A model generated the notes under the pieces. It saw only the letters and a list, made by a program, of their open reading frames with translations. It did no database searches and had not been told where the DNA came from. The translations under genes were made by a program, and so were the position numbers. From Leptodontidium sp. MPI-SDFR-AT-0119 (taxonomy: Eukaryota; Ascomycota; Leotiomycetes; Helotiales; Leptodontidiaceae): 64,000 nt of DNA. This document shows, one piece after another, positions 60,348 through 64,000 of this stretch. Within the stretch, counting starts at the first letter, position 1, and every line of letters starts with the position of its first letter. Location: assembly GCA_020726505.1 (NCBI GenBank), contig JAHLEZ010000002.1, positions 682,001-746,000 on the forward strand, written 5' to 3'.

Positions 60348-62911
60348 TTGGGTATGGCATATATTTGGGCGTTCAGGGGCGGCATGGGTGGCGCATGATA
60401 CAGAAAATACTTCAAATTCCGTCTAGAAAGCAAGCCTTTGCAGGAGGTAATACCCGGTTGTTACTTTTGTCTCTGACGATGTGTTACTCTCTCACTGCAA
60501 CATGAAACTGTGGACCTCTTACCCTGCGGTGTGTAATATGTAATAAATCGTGCAGTCAAGTAAACTGTGCGGTCAAGGCACGTGGAACAATCTAGCACTA
60601 TGTCCAACTGCCAGCTAAATGGATTCAGTGGTTCAGGTTGACATGTGGAGAATTACAACTTACCTCCTTTAAGTAATAATTGTTGAGCTTCCTCATTTGG
60701 ATACTGGGTACTGAGAAATCATTTCATCTCAACGAGTTTTGTTCTGAATTATTTCAAGTACTTCTCAGTGACTTGTTCTTATTCATTTCGGCTGAAAGGC
60801 CCTTAGAGGCTGCAGCTCGCTTATGCCCCCTATTTCTCGGCAAAAGATGTTGACAAAATATTGCAGCTTTAGGCTCTCAACAGACTAGAAGAGTTTCAGC
60901 TGGTAGGCTCTGCCACTAGTGTGTACCTCTTTCATAGTTCATCTCCGGCCGTCCTGTGCTATAGGTACTAGTAATAAAAGAATAATTACCTTCAGCTATT
61001 CTCGTATTACAACTTCTCTAAACTCAATTCACATGGAGAAATCGTGTTCACTGAGTATCAACAAAGAGTTTAGAGACGGGACTACACAGCGAGTCGAGGT
61101 GAATATTATTGTGAAAGTGTGGCTCGAGATTAGGCGCATCTTCACGCCTGTCTACTGCACCCCCTTTTGAATGCAATATTCCTCCTCAACGTAAATGACG
61201 TAGGCACCTTTCGCTCATATCTTGTATGCTTCTTCGAAATCCGAGTTGTGGAACCTCACACAATCTTGGAGTCTGAGCTCGGACAACGATGGAATGCGCG
61301 AATTCAATGTGTCTAGCTTGATATCTGTTTGATATTTCTCCCTTTTTCAAACAAAATATTCTCAGCCACGGGAGACCTGAGAAGTTACATTCGCGATCTT
61401 CAGAGCCACCTATTATCTGTCTTGAGGTTTGGAGGAGCATTCACATCTTGGATTTGAGGGTTGGTACAGATTTTTATGGCAGGACTAAAGAGGAGTCAGT
61501 GATATGCAATGGATGAGATTAATCCGAGTTACCGGAAACTAGCAATGAAGAAGGATGCCAACATTTTCGGGCAATTTGCGAAAATTGATCGCTATAGCTG
61601 GCGGTGTTTTGGAATATCTTGAGAACTTTTAAAGTGAGCCGTGAGATTCCACCAAATCTCGCAAACATTCTCATCATCGATTGCACCGGAAAACTTATTA
61701 TGTGAGTGAAGCTCAACTAATTACATTCATCATATCAGCATAACAAAAACGTCATTTTCCCTTTAACACTCAGCAAGATATGTGTCCACATCTCAGCTCC
61801 GTCATGTCCATGAATTTTGGAATGCAGCCAGAACTGACGCAATGTCATAGCGCATACCCACACCCTCGCAGTCAATGAAACGATGGTCTGATCTCCGAGA
61901 GAATGATGGGAGATTGATGCTCCATTGGTGATTGCCTTCGCGTTGTTGTGTCAAAATGTCAACAAATGCTGGCTTATATCGTAATGCCATGATGTAAATT
62001 GCTGCGGTTTTGATACGGAAAAATGAAAGTGGAAAAGGTTTATTAACAGTGAGACCAATGGAGTGACCCCGTTGAAGGGTATTCTAAGTCACTGCTCTCC
62101 GTCCATTCCCCGAACGCTCTTCCAGGCATCTCGGATACTTGCAAGTGAAACGTTGATCTAGAAGTCTGGCTGTTGTGTTGAACAGTGAAGCGCGACGATA
62201 CCAGAAGCGGACTCAATCAGATCTATGTTTCAGAGCAGGTGTGAAGATCTATAATATTATGATCTGTCCAATTCCTATTTCAGTGAGGTTCTTTGCCTCA
62301 AGGTCCCAAGCACGTGAAATATGTCCTGTAATCGAGGAGTCGAGAATCGGCAGTCACTGGCTTCACATCCTAATTTGAAACGAGATGGCGAGGTAGAGAC
62401 AACGTAACTTTAAATATGAGGGAAATTGAAATGGCTGCATATTAAATATGACAGAAAATGTGGAGGGGACGAGTGCTTCGTTGGTGGCTTGCTTGTGCCA
62501 AGAGTTGCATCTATTGGACGGGTATATGCAGTGTTACCCTCGATTTAGAGCCCATTTGCCCTCAACCTTCCAACGACACGGTCAGAGAACCCTTGCCAAA
62601 GTGTCTTTCTAGGCATCTGCAGCCGCTAGCTGCCCTGTGTTCAATGGATCCCACGAATTCCAATCCTTGGTCTCAGTCCCCGTGGCTGCCTCCTCCAGTT
62701 CGTGACCGCTTTTTGTCGCCATGCATCTTCTTGACCTTTAGTCTGATGGTATTTTCGACTTTCTTCCTACAAGAAAGACACAATTAGAAACCAAAATCAA
62801 AATATAGTGAAATGTGATCGCACATTTAATGGAGAAGAGCTTGGATCATTGTGAAGTTTGGCTAATTCTTGGAGGCCTTGCTCTCTCTTTTCACGGGACT
62901 GCCTTGCTCTT
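60348..62911. other. 2.5 kb without a supported gene
   Basis: AT-rich. Minus-strand frames at 61186-61440, 61519-61716 and 61802-61990 contain protein-like stretches (GISRLTLKVLKIFQNTAS; ALRYKPAFVDILTQQ) and could be exons of a degenerate gene, but I could not join them. A minus-strand acceptor and open stretch at about 62690-62780 (CRKKVENTIRLKVKKMHG) could be another isolated exon. Confidence 0.4.
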
Positions 62912-63682
62912 TCATAGCTTTTCCTTCTGCCACTCGTTATGCTGCGCTATAATATGCTTCTTCTTCTTCTTCTTCTCCAATTGAACTTGATGCAAATGGC
63001 GCTTTACTTCTGCGGCATCCCATTTCATGCTGCTCGCCATCTTACATCTAGCAATTGTTTTGGTGTTACTGAAAGATGCGAACAGTAAACATTCTTGCGG
63101 TCTATTTGAAGCACAGCAGAGAATAGTAAAAAATACCTACAGGTGCTCAATCTTCTGCTTCTGTTCTGGTGATGTGACACCCGGCACCCTCTTCTTATAT
63201 ATCCGAGTAATCTCGTCATGGAGTCGAGTATGTGTCTCCTCTTTGTTGCCCGACTGACTCCGAGTGGTGTCACACTGGATGCTGATAGAGTCCGAAGAAG
63301 CAACGTAATAATTGCTGCTTCGTAGACCATGATGAAGGACTTTCGGAACGTGGCCTTGAAGGGCGTAAAGTGGCCAGACCGTTGTTGCTTTGGAACTCGT
63401 TCTGAGAGACTGTTAAAATTGGCTCATACACGCAACAATATGAGAAACGTACTTGTTGACTTTCTGACCGCCCGGCCCTGATGAGCGAGAATATGTCGTC
63501 TGGCCTATCTTAGCCGGTATCGTGGATTTACTGAATCGCTGAAACCATTCCCGTGCTGCATCGAGATCGGCTGCTTCGCTTTCGCTTCCAGATTGTGTTG
63601 AATAAGGCCTATAATTCTGGACGAGGCAAAGCTGACCCCTAAGCTGAGGAGAAAGAGACTGTAAAGCGCGATGGTGAAGCAT
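62912..63682 (-). CDS. Mitochondrial GGQ release-factor-like protein (Pth4/ICT1 type)
   Basis: Exons 63682-63453, 63401-63141 and 63047-62912 (introns 51 and 93 nt) give 208 residues. The N-terminus (MLHHRALQSLSPQLRGQLCL, basic and Ser-rich) is a likely mitochondrial presequence. The class-I release-factor signature SSGPGGQKVNKTSSKATTVW contains the catalytic GGQ that hydrolyses peptidyl-tRNA. HTRLHDEITRIYKKRVPGVTSPEQKQKIEHL and a Lys-rich tail follow, as in ICT1/YOL114C/Pth4, which rescue stalled mitoribosomes. The second acceptor in intron 1 (CTCTCAG) restores the motif. The last exon includes six AAG codons from a (CTT)n microsatellite; its exact end is tentative because coding-like residues occur in another frame just beyond. 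Confidence 0.85.
62958..62978 (-). repeat. Coding (AAG)n microsatellite, polylysine
   Basis: A CTT repeat on the plus strand codes for six consecutive lysines in the C-terminal tail of the release-factor-like protein. Confidence 0.8.
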
Positions 63683-64000
63683 GGTAGCGACGACAAGAGC
63701 TCTAGGAAGACTGTAAACAAGAAGTAGCAACAGAAAGCAGATGACAAGAAACAATGAAGGGTGCTTGAAGCTTTATATTGACCGCTTTCACAACCGCCAG
63801 CGTTCAAGAATCAGCCAAGGATAATCCTACAATTAGGCATCTATTGCAATCGGCATAGTTATCAGAAAAGAAACGAGCTAGTGGACTTCTATCACAAATG
63901 CAAGGTGATGGAGGTCTCGGTTGAGGTCTTCACAGCCAAGCGAAGTGAATGTGGCGCTTGTCCCTGTCTGGCATAGTTGAAATCCTGCCTACCTAGCGTC
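63683..64000. other. Intergenic to window end
   Basis: Upstream region of the release-factor-like gene; no other feature seen. Confidence 0.5.

Overview
This window is nuclear DNA of a filamentous ascomycete (Pezizomycotina; a Leotiomycete is my guess). Genes are broken by 45-100 nt introns with GTAAGT-type donors and CTAAC/CTGAC branch points. They are closely spaced on both strands and include fungal signatures: siderophore transporter, WSC-domain sensor, Fig1, Sld2, a 2EXR-domain protein and fungal STAND/NLR-type N-terminal sequence. I see no bacterial operons, rRNA, CRISPR array, convincing tRNA or intact transposon. I rebuilt gene models by hand from splice sites and reading-frame continuity; no alignment or database search was possible.

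Left part (1-16 kb) is accessory-like. It holds a broken gene end, a siderophore-type MFS transporter with a canonical iron-GATA box upstream, a 52-residue small ORF, an orphan four-exon gene, a frameshifted orphan gene, a LaeA-like methyltransferase pseudogene, an intact DHH phosphoesterase convergent with a nine-exon 2-oxoglutarate oxygenase, and another degenerate multi-exon gene.

Middle-left (16.8-24.2 kb) is conserved: a Fig1-like membrane protein, the replication initiator Sld2 divergent from a TOPORS-like RING ligase, and a WSC-domain cell-wall sensor. It is followed by a 5.1 kb stretch without genes (24.2-29.3 kb) that includes a strongly G-poor, leader-like block.

Middle (29.3-46 kb): a Golgi-type glycosyltransferase-like protein, a LURP-one/tubby-like protein, remnants of an NLR N-terminal domain, a 1008-residue prion-like Q/P-rich protein with a glycine-rich hydrophobic head, a conserved protein ending GKFYFEEKK, and a 913-residue Q/P-rich probable nuclear protein.

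Right part (46-64 kb) is core housekeeping: a large probable mitochondrial protein, vacuolar aspartic protease (Pep4), a 2EXR protein, snoRNP core protein Nop56, ESCRT ATPase Vps4, prefoldin subunit 6 and a mitochondrial GGQ release factor/peptidyl-tRNA hydrolase (Pth4 type).

I see no biosynthetic cluster or clearly new multi-gene system. The most interesting items are the decayed loci, several with nonsense codons compatible with CpA-to-TpA change, the iron-box/siderophore-transporter pairing, the leader-like gene-free block and the prion-like protein beside the NLR remnant.
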